A stretch of 64,000 bases of DNA from Byssothecium circinans (lineage: Eukaryota; Ascomycota; Dothideomycetes; Pleosporales; Massarinaceae): positions 128,394-192,393 of the forward strand of contig ML977025.1 of assembly GCA_010015675.1 (NCBI GenBank). Reading direction: 5' to 3'. Positions 46,848 through 58,996 of this stretch are shown piece by piece (the stretch's first letter is position 1; each line of letters begins with the position of its first letter). The notes under the pieces are model-generated. The model ran no database searches, had not been told where the DNA came from, and saw only the letters and a list, made by a program, of their open reading frames with translations. Position numbers and translations under genes: made by a program.

Positions 46848-47285
46848 TCAACTAGCATCCTTCCGCCCCCTAACCGCTTTCCCATACGCCTCCAAATCCA
46901 CATTTCCCGCATCCCACACCGTAACAGCCTGCACAAAAACCCCCCTCCCTTCCCGCCGCTCCACATGCCCAATCACATTGATCCAGCTCCCGACATCAAT
47001 CTCCGACGCCTTCAACACCTCGAGAACATGTTCGATATTCACATTGGCGACCTTCGGTTCCTTCCTAGAAGGTGGGAAATCGTGCTTGAGGCGAAGAGTA
47101 GCAGTCTTTACAATATATTCATCGACACTGTACACGAGATCAGTCAAAGCGTTCCAAATAAACGTACTAGCTCGACGGGGGTTTCCCTACCACCCCAAAA
47201 ACCGCACCTTCGTCCCCTTCGCAACGTCTTCCAAATCATCCAGCAACACCAGATGCGAAGCCACAGGCCCAGATGACATGGACAT
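46848..47285 (-). CDS. TEN1: CST telomere-capping complex subunit Ten1
   Basis: Exons 47285-47191 and 47127-46848 (63-base intron, phase 2) give 124 aa, the usual size of fungal Ten1. The junction reads VRFLGCVDEYIVKTATLRL, the hallmark first strands of the Ten1 OB fold, followed by the segment KHDFPP and VNIEHVLEVL, then WINVIGHV and VQAVTVWDAGNVDLEAY. Ten1 binds Stn1 in the Cdc13/Ctc1-Stn1-Ten1 complex that protects telomeres and regulates fill-in by polymerase alpha. The first ATG (47285) and a second two codons later are both possible starts. Confidence 0.9.
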
Positions 47286-47668
47286 CTAAATTCCCCTCGG
47301 TGCGCGTCGTCATGCGGGATGCTACAAGACGTCGGCGAAACAAATCACCGACCATGCCAAGCCGATTGTCTAGCGCATCGACATCATACCTGACCATTGC
47401 GCTCTACCGCCCATGTGAGCACTCCAGGCAGCCTTCAACCCATCTACACCTTCCCGCGGGCCTGTATAGCACTCCCTCGCCTCCCAGCCTTCACGCCATA
47501 CTCTCCGCATCTCATATACACCCCGCGTCACCTTCCTCCCGCGCCTCACCAACGCAGAATCCGCCCCGCATTCGCGCGAACCCACTTGTCCCCCGTTGGA
47601 AACGTCTTCCCGTAGCCACGAAGGCCTCGCCGTCCGGCGTCGAGTATACGTGAGATAGAGAAGGAAAG
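47286..47668. promoter_or_regulatory. Shared divergent promoter region TEN1/SNF7
   Basis: TEN1 and SNF7 start codons face away from each other across 383 bases, so both promoters lie here. Several overlapping small frames on both strands look like noise. Confidence 0.4.
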
Positions 47669-48560
47669 ATGTCTGGCTGGGGCCTTGGCTGGTTCGGCGG
47701 CGGAGCAGCAAAGAAAGATGCGCCCAAGAAGGCGATCCTGCAGCTGCGGGGCCAGCTCGAGATGCTGAACAAGCGGGAGAAGCACCTGCAGAACCAGATG
47801 GACGAGCAGGAAAATCTAGCGCGGAAATACGTTTCTACTAATAAGACTGGTAAGCAAGCCTTGTCTCTCTTTCCGGTATATCTTCTCTATGGAGTAGAGG
47901 GGAAGAGGGGGTGAGAAGAGGTGTGGCGGCGAGTATGTGGAATAGACTATGGAATGTGGAACTGTACTGGGTTGGACTGGGCTGACGGTGTGATGTGTAA
48001 CAGCGGCAAAAGCGGCGCTGAGACGGAAGAAACAGTTCGAGCACTCGCTCGACCAGACAAGTGCACAGATCATGACGCTCGAGAAGGAGATCAACAGTAT
48101 CGAGGCCGCGAATATCAACAAGGAGACACTGGACGCGATGAAGAATGCGGGACAAGCTATGAAGCACATACACGCGGGCATGACGGTCGACACCGTCGAC
48201 AATGTCATGTACGTCCTCCCTCCCCCCATCTTCCCACCCTCCAACAATACTAACAATATAACCAGGGAAGACCTCCGCGAACAACACGCCATCGGCGAAG
48301 AAATCAACGAAGCCATCACCAGCGGCGTCACCACCTCAGGCATCGACGAAGACGAACTCGACGAAGAACTCGCCGACCTGCAGCAGGAGAAGCTCGACGA
48401 GGAGATGCTGCGCACGGGCAACGTGCCTCTCAACGACGACGTGGGCAAATTGCCCCAGGCGCCGCATACCGAGGTCAAGGGCAAGACGGCCGCGAGGATC
48501 GAGGAGGACGACGACGAGGAGGCCGAGTTGAGGAAGTTGCAGGCTGAGATGGCCATGTGA
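47669..48560 (+). CDS. SNF7: ESCRT-III subunit Snf7/Vps32
   Basis: Exons 47669-47849, 48004-48208 and 48266-48560 (introns 154 and 57 bases) give 226 aa, the standard Snf7 length. The N-terminal amphipathic stretch (MSGWGLGWFGG) is followed by helices QLRGQLEMLNKREKHLQNQ and AALRRKKQFEHSL, the acidic loop and helix LREQHAIGEEINEAIT, and a C-terminal MIM-like tail (ELRKLQAEMAM). Snf7 polymers constrict membranes in multivesicular-body sorting and in pH signalling (PacC/Rim pathway) in fungi. All phases agree. Confidence 0.95.
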
Positions 48561-50045
48561 GATGAGATTAGACTTGCTCGCCTTTCATGTCTGCGTGTTG
48601 GGAGGGGAGGGGAGGGTTGCGCTCGGGAGGGGAAGTGGGTCGGCAGAGGGATGGCGTTACTTTTTTTTTGGCGGCGGCGGCGACGAACGGATGGTTGCAT
48701 TATGCATGAATTGTCCCATCTTTGATTTCGTCTTTTATACTTTTCTTTTATGTCCTTGTCCCTCTTCTTCTCCCTCGTCTTCTTTTGATGGGTTGGAAAA
48801 CCGCTGGGTTATACACAACACAACACAGTGTCAGTGTCAGTGTTGGTGTCGGTGTCAGTCAGTGTCAGAGCGAGCGCTTAGAACATCTTCCCTTCCCCTA
48901 CGGATGGATATACCTTTGTCGAATCATCACATCCACATCCACATCACATCCACAGCAATTACATGTTCTGTTCTATTTTGTTCCATCAACATCACTCATC
49001 GCTCATCACCCAGCACCCATCACCTATCGCTTTCTAAGGTCCTATTCACATTCACATCCACACTAACGCTTTTTTTACAGCTTGTGCGGTAGATAGAGGT
49101 GCAGAGGTGCAGAAAGGGGTAAGATGACGGAGTGCTGGAGTGCTGGGGTGGTGTCTTGACTGAGGATTGGAGATTGGAGACTAGACTTTAATCTTTAGTT
49201 CTTATATATATACTATATACTATGCATACAGTGTTAATATAATAGTAGGTTAGGCAGGTAGGTAGTTAGTACTACATACCTACCCTAAGTTTCCAAGTTC
49301 CCCAGTTTCACAGCCTGATATACCTACATACCCAAGGCTTAGCTTATTAGCTAGCTCCCAGTGCGATGGATGTCCTTCATCACAATTCGCTAATACTTCA
49401 TTAAGTTCAAGTTAGGATTGGATTCAAAGTTATCTTCTATTCCACTGATATATCCCCGGTAAGGTAGGTAGGTCGTCTACCATTCCGCTCCGCTCCGCTC
49501 CGCTCCAAACGCAAACGCAAACGCACGCAAACGCGCGCAAACAACCATTCCACTCTACTCTACTCTTCCTTTTCCTCTCCGCATCGTGCCGAAAAAGAGA
49601 AGGGCCAAAGAAGCATACGCACCATAGTATATATTTCGCATTGGAAACCCGCTGAGAAAACAAAGATCCACCCCCCACACTGCTAATCCATGTAGACTCA
49701 AGCTCCAAAACCCAAACTCGAAAAAAGGACTTTTAATGCACCCAGACCCAGAGCCTAAACGTAAAATCCCACGCATATGCAAAGCACAGCATAGCACGGC
49801 ACGGAAACGGAAAGAAAAAAGGGGGAAAACAAGCGCCGGGTATCTATACTCGCGTGAAGACTTGTGCGTCGTGACAGTCGTGACGTGATTAGTGTATATA
49901 TATGTGTGTGTGTGTGTGGCCGGCCCATGTCGGCGGGTGGCGGAAAAGGTGCTGGAGAAAATATGTACCGAACCGAAGTGTATGACGAGGAACCGGAGGA
50001 TCAAAACATGTCCAGTCCCAGAGGCCAAGGAAAAGAAAGTGTATG
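48561..50045. other. Intergenic, repeat-rich and AT-leaning
   Basis: This includes TGTCAGTG-type repeats (about 48,830-48,870), an AT-rich portion (about 49,190-49,330) with a small inverted repeat around TACTAC, and GCTCCGCTCC and CAAACGCAAACGC repeats. Frames here have poor composition. No gene is called. Confidence 0.45.
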
Positions 50046-53000
50046 CTATACCGTGTTATCCGATGGCGCTGGTAAAGGATCCGCTGCCGCTTTCGCAGGC
50101 TGCTGAGCACCTGTCGTAGCGTCTTCAGTGCCAGGTGCCGGGGTAGGAGCAGGGACGGCGGATGCGGCGATGGGCAGCTTCTGGGATCCGTTTTGCATGG
50201 CAGGCGATCCGGGCACTGGAGGCGTAAGAGGCTCAACGCTGGGTCTCTGCGACTGAATCACAGTCGGAGCCGAAGCTGGGTTTCGAGGCTGACTTGCATC
50301 GGAACGTTGACCTGTCATATTGGGCGTAAACTTGTGCGGTTCATTGCTGGGGGCTGAATTGTTAGGGACAGTGTTTGCAGCAGCATCTGCAGCAATAGCG
50401 GCAGCAGTGGCGATTGCTGCCGGCGCATCTGAAGCGGCCGTTCCGTCTTCCACCTTTCCAACGGCCTCCTTGCCAGCACCCTTCTTCAGTTCCTCCAGCT
50501 CTTGCAGCTTAGGGATGGATTTGATCGATGTAAGAAGTGTATGCTCTGCTGGCGTCAACATTGTCACAAGCTCAGGGTGCATGTATGCGCGTATTGTGTT
50601 GTCGATCTTCTGTTCTTCGTCTGCGCGTATTTTGTTGTCGATCTTCTGTTCTCCGCCTGCTTCGACCCTCTTCTCCAGGTACACAGTCCTGAATGCCTCC
50701 AACTGGCGAATCAACTCAGGGTCCGCAGTTACGCGGTAGCGACCTGAAGGATGAGGTATGCCTCCACTGTTGTGGTGTGGTGCAAAATACTGCGAATGGC
50801 GTGCAGGTGCTTGCGGCTGCGGTGTGGGCGTTTGCTGTGCTTGAGCATTTGGCACCGGTGGCGATGGCTCCGAAGGTCCAGCTGATGGAGCCTGGTGAGG
50901 ATAATGAGGTCGGCTTGGAGGACCATACGGACTTGGACTGGCCGTTGCATGCTGGTTTGCGTATGGACTCGCTGAGCTGTGGCTGGGATATGACGCGGGT
51001 GGGGCGCTTGTTGGGTAAAGCACACCATACTGCCCGCTTCCATATGCTGCTGAGGTTACTGGTGCTTGAGCGCTTGGCTGAGGATATGGCCGTGGAGGAT
51101 TAGGGACAGGGCTTCCTGCAGGGTTCCCTCCGGCCCATGGTGAGGCGTAGGGCGAAGGAGTTGGTGCAGATGGCGGGGCGGCTGCCATCGACGAACCTGC
51201 ATTTCGAGCCATACTAGGAGGAAGACGAGGCTGTGGTGGCTCACTGGGCGGCGGACGTGGCGGACCATTTGGAGGAAGACCATGCGGTGGCCCTGGGTAA
51301 TAGCCTGGTTGACTGTAATGCGGATATCCATTCGGCGGTGGAGGATAATAGCCCTGCTGTCGCTGCGCAGGGTTAACTGGACCCGGACTGGGATGCCTCT
51401 TTCTGCGCTCCTTTTCAATGGACACGTTCGGATTGATTCTCCACATGTAGCCTTTGCCTTCTTTGTCGCCTTTTACGAAGGCATCATGCTGACCAAGATT
51501 GTGTCGCACACTCGACTGCCAACCACTAGTCTGAGTCCTGAACTTGTACCAGGGGTAGGTTTTCTCAATGTAGTTGTAGATCTGCTGAAGGTTCATCTGC
51601 CCAGTGGTAGAAGACGATATCGCCTCGTGGATCAGCACGACATAGTTGGAAGGTGGGCGTGTCAATTGTTCTTCCGTATAATCTGTGATGCGTAACTCAG
51701 GCGATGGAGTCCGCACAGGCTTGGAAGGTTTGGCCGGTTTCTTGTCCCCTGGAGTGCCCATGGCGTCACCTTTCTCCGTCGTTTCGCGGACGTCTTCATC
51801 TTCACCCGCATTGGACTCTTTCCGGCGCACAATCTTTGGCTTAGCGATAGGCTGGGGCAGATCGGCTGGATCAATGCCCGCGGCCTGGGCTTTCTCAATC
51901 TCTTTGCCACGCTTGACAAGCTGCGACTTTTGACGCTTGGACATCATACCGTCTTTAGGTGGCCGCCCAGGGCCCTTTCGTTTCTCGAGGTATTGGCCAA
52001 TGAGTACTTCAGGGAGGTTGTAGCGTTTGGCAAATTCCGCAGTGATCAAATCTCCAGCCCCGCCACCATCTCCAGGTTCGACGATAGGAAGTTCTGGCTT
52101 CCGCACAGCATCGGGACTTTCTGTGCTGATAGCTGGTGTGGATGTAGGTGTCGGCTCGGCGCCCTCGTTAGATAGGCTGATCGCCTTTGGGGTCTCGTCT
52201 TTAGTCGTCTTCGTAGGTGCCTTCGCGGGCACCTTCGAAGGGGCCTTTGAGGGAACCTTTGCAGGTATTTTGGATGCCTTGCCCTTTTCCCTTTCTTTTC
52301 CCTTCTCTTTTTGTGGCTCCTTGTGGGCCTCTTTTGTCTTGATCTTGGACTTCTTCACGGGGGGCTCCTCTGGAGAAGGCTCGCGCGCATGTTTCCGCTT
52401 GTGGGCAGGTTTTGAAGGGTTTGGAGGAGGCACACGGGCCTTGGATTTGCCGGTTTTCAGCTTGAGCTTCAAGCTAGGCTTCCGTCGTACAGGACTGTCT
52501 GGGTCGTCATAATGCAGATCGTCTACATCAGCCATGTCATCGTCGTCTGAATCAAACATGTGGGTGGGCTGGTGATATACGCGGCGTGGATCGACACTTC
52601 CAAAGCCTGCGTCGCTGGCAGAACTGTCCATCTCCTCACTCTCACCCTGGCCATTTTCAAAGCTGAAGCTCATGGGGCGAGACTGGGACTCGGATCCGGG
52701 TCCATGGTTGTGTTGCTCCTCTGTAAGAGCGATATCTGGGAGGAAGAAGGTCATTTCCACCTAGATGATGGGAACAAGAGTCAGTCACATGTGCTAAGAA
52801 GAGCGTCAGTACACGTACCATCCCAACGGTGATGGTGTCACCATGGTTGAGCTCAACGCACGCGCCTTTCGGCAAGAACTTGGACTCATGGTGTAGCCCG
52901 TTGGATCCGAGGACAGCCAGGCAAAAGTTGCCGTGGTCAAAATCGTAGAAGATCTTTGCATGCTCGCGACTGATGCCTTTGGGACCACGGCGGCCTGTGC

Positions 53001-53853
53001 GGTCTGTAATGATCTGCGGATGGATCGGGACAAGAGGGCAGTCGTTGGGATTCTCTGTGATGTGGGGTTCGAAGGTGTCTGGAGCTTCCGGGAAAGCCTG
53101 CATGAGAATGTCCTGGGGCACGTGCTCGGGTTCCTTGCTGTCCTCTGGTGGGACGGTGCCCGTGCTGAGTGCCTGCGAGGCGATGCTCTGGCGGCGCTGC
53201 TGGTAGGCCTTGGGCATCATGCGCACGGGGGCGTTGACAATACCACCGGCCTCGCTGATGACGCTTTTGGCGCCGGTGTGGTCCTTCTTGCGGCGCATGC
53301 CGTTGAGGAGGGCCTCGGCTTTCTGCGTCTCGCCGTTGGCCTTGAGCATGTCGGCCTTGACCAGGCGGCGCATGTCCTTCTGCGCGAGCTTGACATTGCG
53401 GCCGAGGATGATCTGGTACGTGTGCATGTAGTAGGAGCCGTCGTCGAAGCGGAGGCGTGCAAAGGCGCTGAGTCGCTGCTCGGCGGGGGCAGGCTGCATG
53501 AAGCCACCGATTCCCATGTCCATGTCCATGTCCATGCCCATACCCATGCCCATATCCATGGCGCCGTTGATTATGGGGAAATCGGGAGCTATGGGCATGT
53601 GGAGGTCACCCGGCAGCGACATTTGGGCGTCGGGCAGCGAAATGGGGGCGTCGAGGCTGGGCACTGCGGTGGTGGTTGTGGTTGTGGTTGCGGGGGGAGG
53701 GGGAGGGCCGTCAACAGTGGGTATGCTCAACGGTGCGGGCGCGACGGGCGCATCATCGGCGGGGGGAGTCGCAGCTTCCATGTTGGGGGAAGTCGCGGGC
53801 TGGCGGTGGGTGAAGTCATGGTCGACACTTTGGAGCGCGGGCTCGTCATTCAT
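50046..53853 (-). CDS. FHA plus forkhead transcription factor (Fhl1-like)
   Basis: Exons 53853-52819 and 52760-50046 (58-base intron, phase 0) give 1,249 aa. An N-terminal Pro/Thr-rich and Met-Asp-Gly-rich region precedes an FHA domain with ILGRNVKLAQ (start), RRGPKGISREHAKIFYDF and NHGDTITVG near the end of exon 1. A Lys-rich section (exon 2) has repeated KVPSKAPSKVP units, and a forkhead domain (about residues 700-790) has YVVLIHEAISSS, LQQIYNYIEKTYPWYKF and WQSSVRHNLGQHDAF. The C-terminus is Pro/Gln/Ala-rich. FHA plus forkhead is the Fhl1 architecture, a TORC1-linked regulator of ribosomal-protein genes in yeast; the role here is inferred. A plus-strand 317-residue frame opposite exon 1 is an antisense shadow. 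Confidence 0.92.
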
Positions 53854-54288
53854 GTTGTTAGACAGCCCATCATCGCCAGGTCGTAGGAGGAGGTAGAAGA
53901 GGGTTCCGGGCGTCGAGAAGAAATCGTCGTCGTAGAGCGCGTCGTCTATGGTGAGTCAGCTTTGTCGTAAAGGGAGGCGCGGGTGCCTTCGTGGGGCCTA
54001 CCAATGTAGCTTGTGAAAGGTTGTCGCGGCTCGAGGAGTGATGCGCCGTCGAAAGACGTTGAAGTCCTCGGCAGTTGCCGAGCAGATGCACGTGACGACT
54101 CGCCAGTGTCGATCATCGCCGTCAGCTCGGAGGTGTAGCGATTATTGGCGAACTCCATCACGAAGCAGGATGCAGTGTCTTGTCGGATCTGGAGGCAGAA
54201 GAGAAAGCAGAACAAGTCTCTCTTAAGCTGTACCGCTACATCTCAATAACACGTGCGCCCATCTTTGCTCCAGGTGCCCACGCCCTCC
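53854..54288. promoter_or_regulatory. Shared divergent region upstream of FHL1-like and oxygenase genes
   Basis: Start codons at 53853 (-) and 54289 (+) diverge across 435 bases. Overlapping small frames are present on both strands but have no recognisable content. It must carry both promoters. Confidence 0.4.
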
Positions 54289-55190
54289 ATGGCACCCAAG
54301 AAGAGATCCAAACCAGGGCCAGCAAATCAGCCTTCAGCGCCTTCAAAGACTACACCCCCTCCCAACTGGCCACCCTTTACACCACTCATTCCCGAAGCAG
54401 ACCTCGCACTGGAATCGAGATTTCCTGGCCAGATTGTCACCATCTCCAACTTCTGGACTGCCACACTGTGCAAGAACTATGTCGCGTTCCTTGCCTCCCT
54501 CCCCATGATCACGACGCCTGGAAAACCCAAAAAGGGCGATGCAGTGCGTGTGAATGACCGCTTCCAGATCGAAGACGCTGTTTTTGCCGAGAGGCTCTGG
54601 AGTGGCACTGCGCTGAAGAACCTCGTCATGGGTACAGCAGATTCCGCTCTTGACATGACTGATGCACAGCGAGAAGAGCTATGGGGCGGCGACGTCGTCG
54701 GTCTGAACCCCAACATCCGCATCTACCGCTACTCGAAAGGGCAGTTCTTCGATCAGCACTGTACGTCATATGCCAGTAGGGCAAACATCATTAGATATCA
54801 ATGGGCCCAGACTCCTGCTCGAAAACACGTCAACGCTGCCTCTCAATACTTGGTGCGTCCGGCTAACGACCAATAGACGATGACTCAAACAACATCACAA
54901 TCCAACGCCCTGGCTCGCCCTCTATTCCTGCTCGAACCACATGGACCCTCCTTTTGTACTTGACGTCTCCAGCTACCGGCTGTGTGGGCGGCGAAACTGT
55001 ATTCTATCCGGAACCCGAGCCGTCAAAGAAGAAGAGCAAGGAGCCGCCGCCAGAGCCCGTCGTCTGTGAGCTCGATGTCGGTCTGGCACTTTTGCATCGA
55101 CACGGCGCTCAGTGCATGCTCCACGAAGGTCGCGAAGTCCTGCAGGGCGAAAAATGGGTCATCAGAAGTGATTTGTGCGTGAGGCGCTAG
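54289..55190 (+). CDS. 2-oxoglutarate/Fe(II) dioxygenase (prolyl-4-hydroxylase-like fold)
   Basis: Exons 54289-54760 and 54877-55190 (116-base intron, phase 1) give 261 aa. The double-stranded beta helix is visible: NPNIRIYRYSKGQFFDQHYDDS with the first Fe-binding His and Asp across the splice, TTWTLLLYLTS, GGETVFYPE and ALLHRHGAQCMLHEG carrying the distal His, with the Arg-type end WVIRSDLCVRR. A basic Pro-rich N-terminus starts MAPKKRSKPG. Fungal homologues are annotated as 2OG-Fe(II) oxygenases of unknown substrate; hydroxylation of a protein or small molecule is inferred. Confidence 0.88.
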
Positions 55191-55725
55191 CAAGAACCCC
55201 AAGCTCGTCAGCGCAAAGACTGCCTTATACAGTACTTGCCATGATTGGGGAGAACACCGCCGTTCGAAGAATCGAGGTTGTATTCTGCGCGAACACAAAG
55301 TTCCGCGGCTCCAGTCAGTCATGACATGTCGTTTCAAATCGCGACCAAATCCGTCCTAGCGTCTCACCCTTGGCGATTCAGCTCCCGTTTCAACGTCGCG
55401 ATCTAACGAACAAAAGTTACTCTGGGCAATTGAGACACCATCTTTCGTCTCACATGCCTGCTCCGCGCTTCCGCTTTTACTGCATTTCTCTGCGCACCCG
55501 CTCTCGCTGGCGGAATTTTGGAGACTTTTGCATGTCAAACATGTTTGGTAGCAGTCCGGTGGTCCGACCTTGCAAAGCATGATATACTGTGCGTGTCGCC
55601 CCAGGCCTGCGCTCGTTAGCTGTGCTCACTACCTTCCGTCTTCACTTCTTGCTTTTGGAATTTATCGTTCTGTTTCTCTTCTAAAGACCCGGTGTCACTC
55701 GTTCTTTTGATCATAGTTTTGAAGA
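55191..55725. other. Intergenic, nothing recognised
   Basis: This lies between two plus-strand genes. It contains the 3' flank of the oxygenase and the promoter of the UstYa-like gene. I see no gene. Confidence 0.45.
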
Positions 55726-56623
55726 ATGATGGAGCCGTCCCACGACTACAAGAACCTCCCAGCACATGACCACCACGACCACCATGACGACGATTCTTCA
55801 ACAGAGGTAGAGTCCCTTGTGGGCGGAGAGAAGCAGTGGGCGGCAGATACATATCAAACGAGCAGGAGGCGGTCGAAGCGGAATGCTTGCGTGGGCATAC
55901 TGAAGGTATCGAGATGGTTTGTGGTGATCGCTCTTCAGCTCTCCATCGTCGCAATGTTGGCGAAGGATCAGGGTTATCTCAAGCAGCTTGGTCTCAATCA
56001 AGGGAAGAGGAGCTCTAGCGCAAGCGAAATTGGCGGAGATATCACAGGCTGGGGACCACACAGTAAGCCAATTCGCTCTCGTTTATGAGTGATTCGTAAA
56101 CACTAACGTGCGGTCAGTTCCTACACAAATCCAACAATTCCACGTCAACCAAACTTTCGCCCCCTACAACACATCCGAATTCTTCACCAACCCAGACACA
56201 ATGCGTGCCTGGAACGACCTGATGCCGATCGGCATGGGCTTCCAACACATTCCTGACCCCGCGAACCCGGCCTACTCCAACTTCCCCACGCCCATCGCAT
56301 GGGACGCTGGAAAGACCGTCTTCACCACCTCGATGACGCACCAACTGCACTGCCTGTTCGCCGTCGCACGCGTCTACTCTGGCCTGAAAAGCGATCACAA
56401 ATTGCCCGAGGATCATCACTGGCATATGATTCATTGTTTCGATTATATGAGACAGGCGATCCTGTGTAGTGCGGATATGGCGCTTGAGGGTCTAGAGACG
56501 ACATTTCCGGATCACAACGGGGGCAGTGATGGGTGGGATAGCAAGCATGTCTGCAGGGATCCGAAGGTGGTGAGAGAGAGGCTGGAGAGTGTTCGGGCTT
56601 ATGATGATCAGCAGATTTTCTAG
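55726..56623 (+). CDS. UstYa-like oxidase family (DUF3328) membrane protein
   Basis: Exons 55726-56062 and 56118-56623 (55-base intron, phase 1) give 280 aa. A His/Asp-rich N-terminus is followed by one transmembrane helix (WFVVIALQLSIVAML), then the conserved domain with PTPIAWDAGKTVF, the first HXXHC motif (HQLHC, about residue 187) and the second (HMIHC, about residue 214), followed by FDYMRQAILCSAD. UstYa proteins catalyse oxidative cyclisation of fungal ribosomal peptides, and related genes sit in other secondary-metabolite clusters. No precursor peptide or partner gene is seen in the window, so the function is open. Confidence 0.88.
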
Positions 56624-57897
56624 GGGGTGAGAAGGCTTATCTGTAGAGAGGGAAGGGATAGCAGGAGTTATGTTTCTGAGTTTGATGGCGACGGTGTATA
56701 TACCTTTTACTTTTCGTTGTACGGAACTATACCATTTACACATAGCCAAAGCATTTATACGATCGCCCAGTGTTCTTATATATCCTCTTCACCTAATTAT
56801 GACACCTTTCAAGCCGCGAAGACATCTGGAAGAACAGGACGCCTCTGTGTTCGAATGTTCTTGCCTTGACCGGTTGCTGACATAAATCAACCTAGCCAAT
56901 CAGCGTCCCCAGCTTCCCGTCGCTCTTCCCAACCTTTCACCCTCACCTTTCGCCTTAAAACCACCACCTCATCCCATTTCATCGCGAATCAGATTTCGCC
57001 ATAGCATTGAAAACGTCCTTCTCAGTTTTTTTTGCATTTCGCTCCGTTATGTTGTCGAACGTGGCACCTATGACGCCCGCCAAGGTGCCCGGGTACATAT
57101 ATAGTCGGGGCGTCATCCCCAGCTTCGAGCCGTGAAAGAACCCTCGACGCACTTCTTCGCGCGTGGGGGCCGCGGCTGCCTCGAAGGAATTTCAAGAAGG
57201 TTCGGATACGGGGCGGACAGCAGATGTTGAGGGTGGTGAAGGCTGTGTGAAGACGCATTGTGCATGATGAAGTATGCTGGTGTGGGCGTCAGGCATCAAG
57301 TTGGTTGGAGTCCAGAATGTGAATTGGCGAAGCGACGCAGGTAAGTATTGCGAATCTTTCTATGGTTGTCAGTGCTCATCATTGGTACAGCTCCAAACTC
57401 TTGTCGGCCTTGGGGTCTTCTCTACTGTGCTCCTACGTCCGCTTTCACCGACTTCAACGGGGCAGAATGCGCAGCCTTGTCTTTCAACTCCAACCAGGAC
57501 GTCAAGAGAATGGTAGCCATACACGGCACGGCAATGGAGTGTACGCTTCACATCACACCATGAAGCTTCTTGGCACATTACTCGGATGGATTATTCCCAA
57601 AACGTAATCGATACGGTCAAGGAACGAGATCGGGGATATCATACAAGCCAAACCAAGACGAATTCCGTGCAGCGCCCCTTGAAATGGCAATGGTCTTCCC
57701 CCCAAAAAAAACAGAACGAAAACGTATCCGCCGGTGAGGTGGACCGCGCATTGAGGCAGTTGCGAAAGAAACCGGACGTTGCAATCAAGTACACAAACGT
57801 ATAGCGCTGGAAGAAAGAGCAAAGATGACGCCGAGCCTTCGAAACTCCAATGCTTCGTGAAAGAAGATAGGGACCAAAGATTCGCAGGCTGCCATCG
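56624..57897. other. Intergenic, nothing recognised
   Basis: Frames of 70-90 residues exist on both strands, but none has convincing composition or splice context. The UstYa-like gene 3' flank is at the left. Confidence 0.4.
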
Positions 57898-58307
57898 TCA
57901 CATGCTTCGTCGTGGGCGATGGTGAACTGGGATGGGCTGATTCACGAAAACGTTGATTTCGTCGGCTATTCGCGATTGCTTCTCTTCGTATTCCCGAGAC
58001 GAAATCTTGAGGTCGTCAATTTGGGCCTACCCAGGAACGTCAGCGATCTCGAGGCAAGTTGGCTGTCCTGTGAAGCTACCTTGGTCAATGGCGGTCCCGC
58101 TGTTGTGACGAGAAAGCCATCGCGACCCTAAGAGTCTTGTCAGCCTTGGTTCAGAATTGAAGGTGAAAGACTTTCGTTCGAAGAACCTACCTGATGAGTA
58201 TACGGTCTGACTATTGCGTCTGGTCCACAGTAATAGTGTATGTCGTTTTGCATCACTGCTCTCGAGATGCCAAAGCCGGGGACGAAGTACGAATTTTGAC
58301 AAGTCAT
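57898..58307 (-). CDS. Small three-exon protein of a fungal family, function unknown
   Basis: Exons 58307-58191, 58127-58080 and 58026-57898, with introns of 63 and 53 bases (GTAGGT and GTAGCT donors, TAG acceptors, GCTGAC branch sites), join in phase 0 to 97 aa ending in TGA. The protein reads MTCQNSYFVPGFGISRAV, VMQNDIHYYCGPDAIVRPY, then GRDGFLVTTAGPPLTKAQ and IDDLKISSREYEEKQSRI. I recall this YFVPxxGISRxV, GPDAxVRP, YEEK pattern from short fungal proteins of unknown function; the match is from memory. Each exon is too short to stand out alone. It lies in otherwise gene-poor DNA. Confidence 0.6.
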
Positions 58308-58996
58308 CTCGATGATACTCAAATGACGGCAAAGGAAGGTTACAGAACAGCAAGACTTGGGGAAGATTCTGGGTGTGGTCTACTCGTCGAGTCAGGTCAA
58401 CTGAACGGGCCCGATCACGATCTTATATTTCAACTTGGTAAGAGACCTCTATAGCAACGGCAATAAAATTACACCGGAGACTCTGCATGGTATGGTGTCG
58501 CGGAGCTGCGGGGACCTCCATCAGCGTTGGGCATCGTTAGCTGCAATGGTGCCGCCTCACTTCGCTCGCCTCGCTAAAAAGGGCGATCATTTGGGCTTCA
58601 ACGCGGACGCCTGTGCCAATACGGTTTCACGCCCCATTCATCCCTCGGCCTTGTTTTTGGAGGCCAAATTGCTGCCGCTAGTTTCGCGCCTAGGCGTCTT
58701 TGACACCCGATGTGCTACCCTGCCGCGTTACGATTGAGTGTTTGCTTGCAGGTGTTGGGATAACGGCCAGCTCAGCGAACACGTCGTTGCATGCGAGAGA
58801 GGCATGTGTGTTATATATCGACGCACTCGCCACCAGTTTGCAGCGAAGATCTCGAATTTCGCCATTCATCTTCCACTTTGATCAGAATATGTTCGAGTGT
58901 TCGGTCGCTGGGCTCGTGGTGTAGCAGGTCTAACCCGGATTGGGCCTTGGCGCTAGAACCACGAGTATCCCTCCTTACGACGATCTTACCCTTACG
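58308..58996. other. Unresolved interval with scattered natural-looking frames
   Basis: Plus-strand frames (58435-58737 without ATG; 58700-58924) and a minus-strand frame (59107-58811) all show fairly natural composition, and I could not decide between them. They may be remnants or short exons. Confidence 0.3.

Noticed and set aside
52933..53886. 317-residue plus-strand frame opposite FHL1-like exon 1
   Set aside because: Antisense shadow of a well-supported FHA gene; composition (Gly/His-rich) follows the reverse of that gene.
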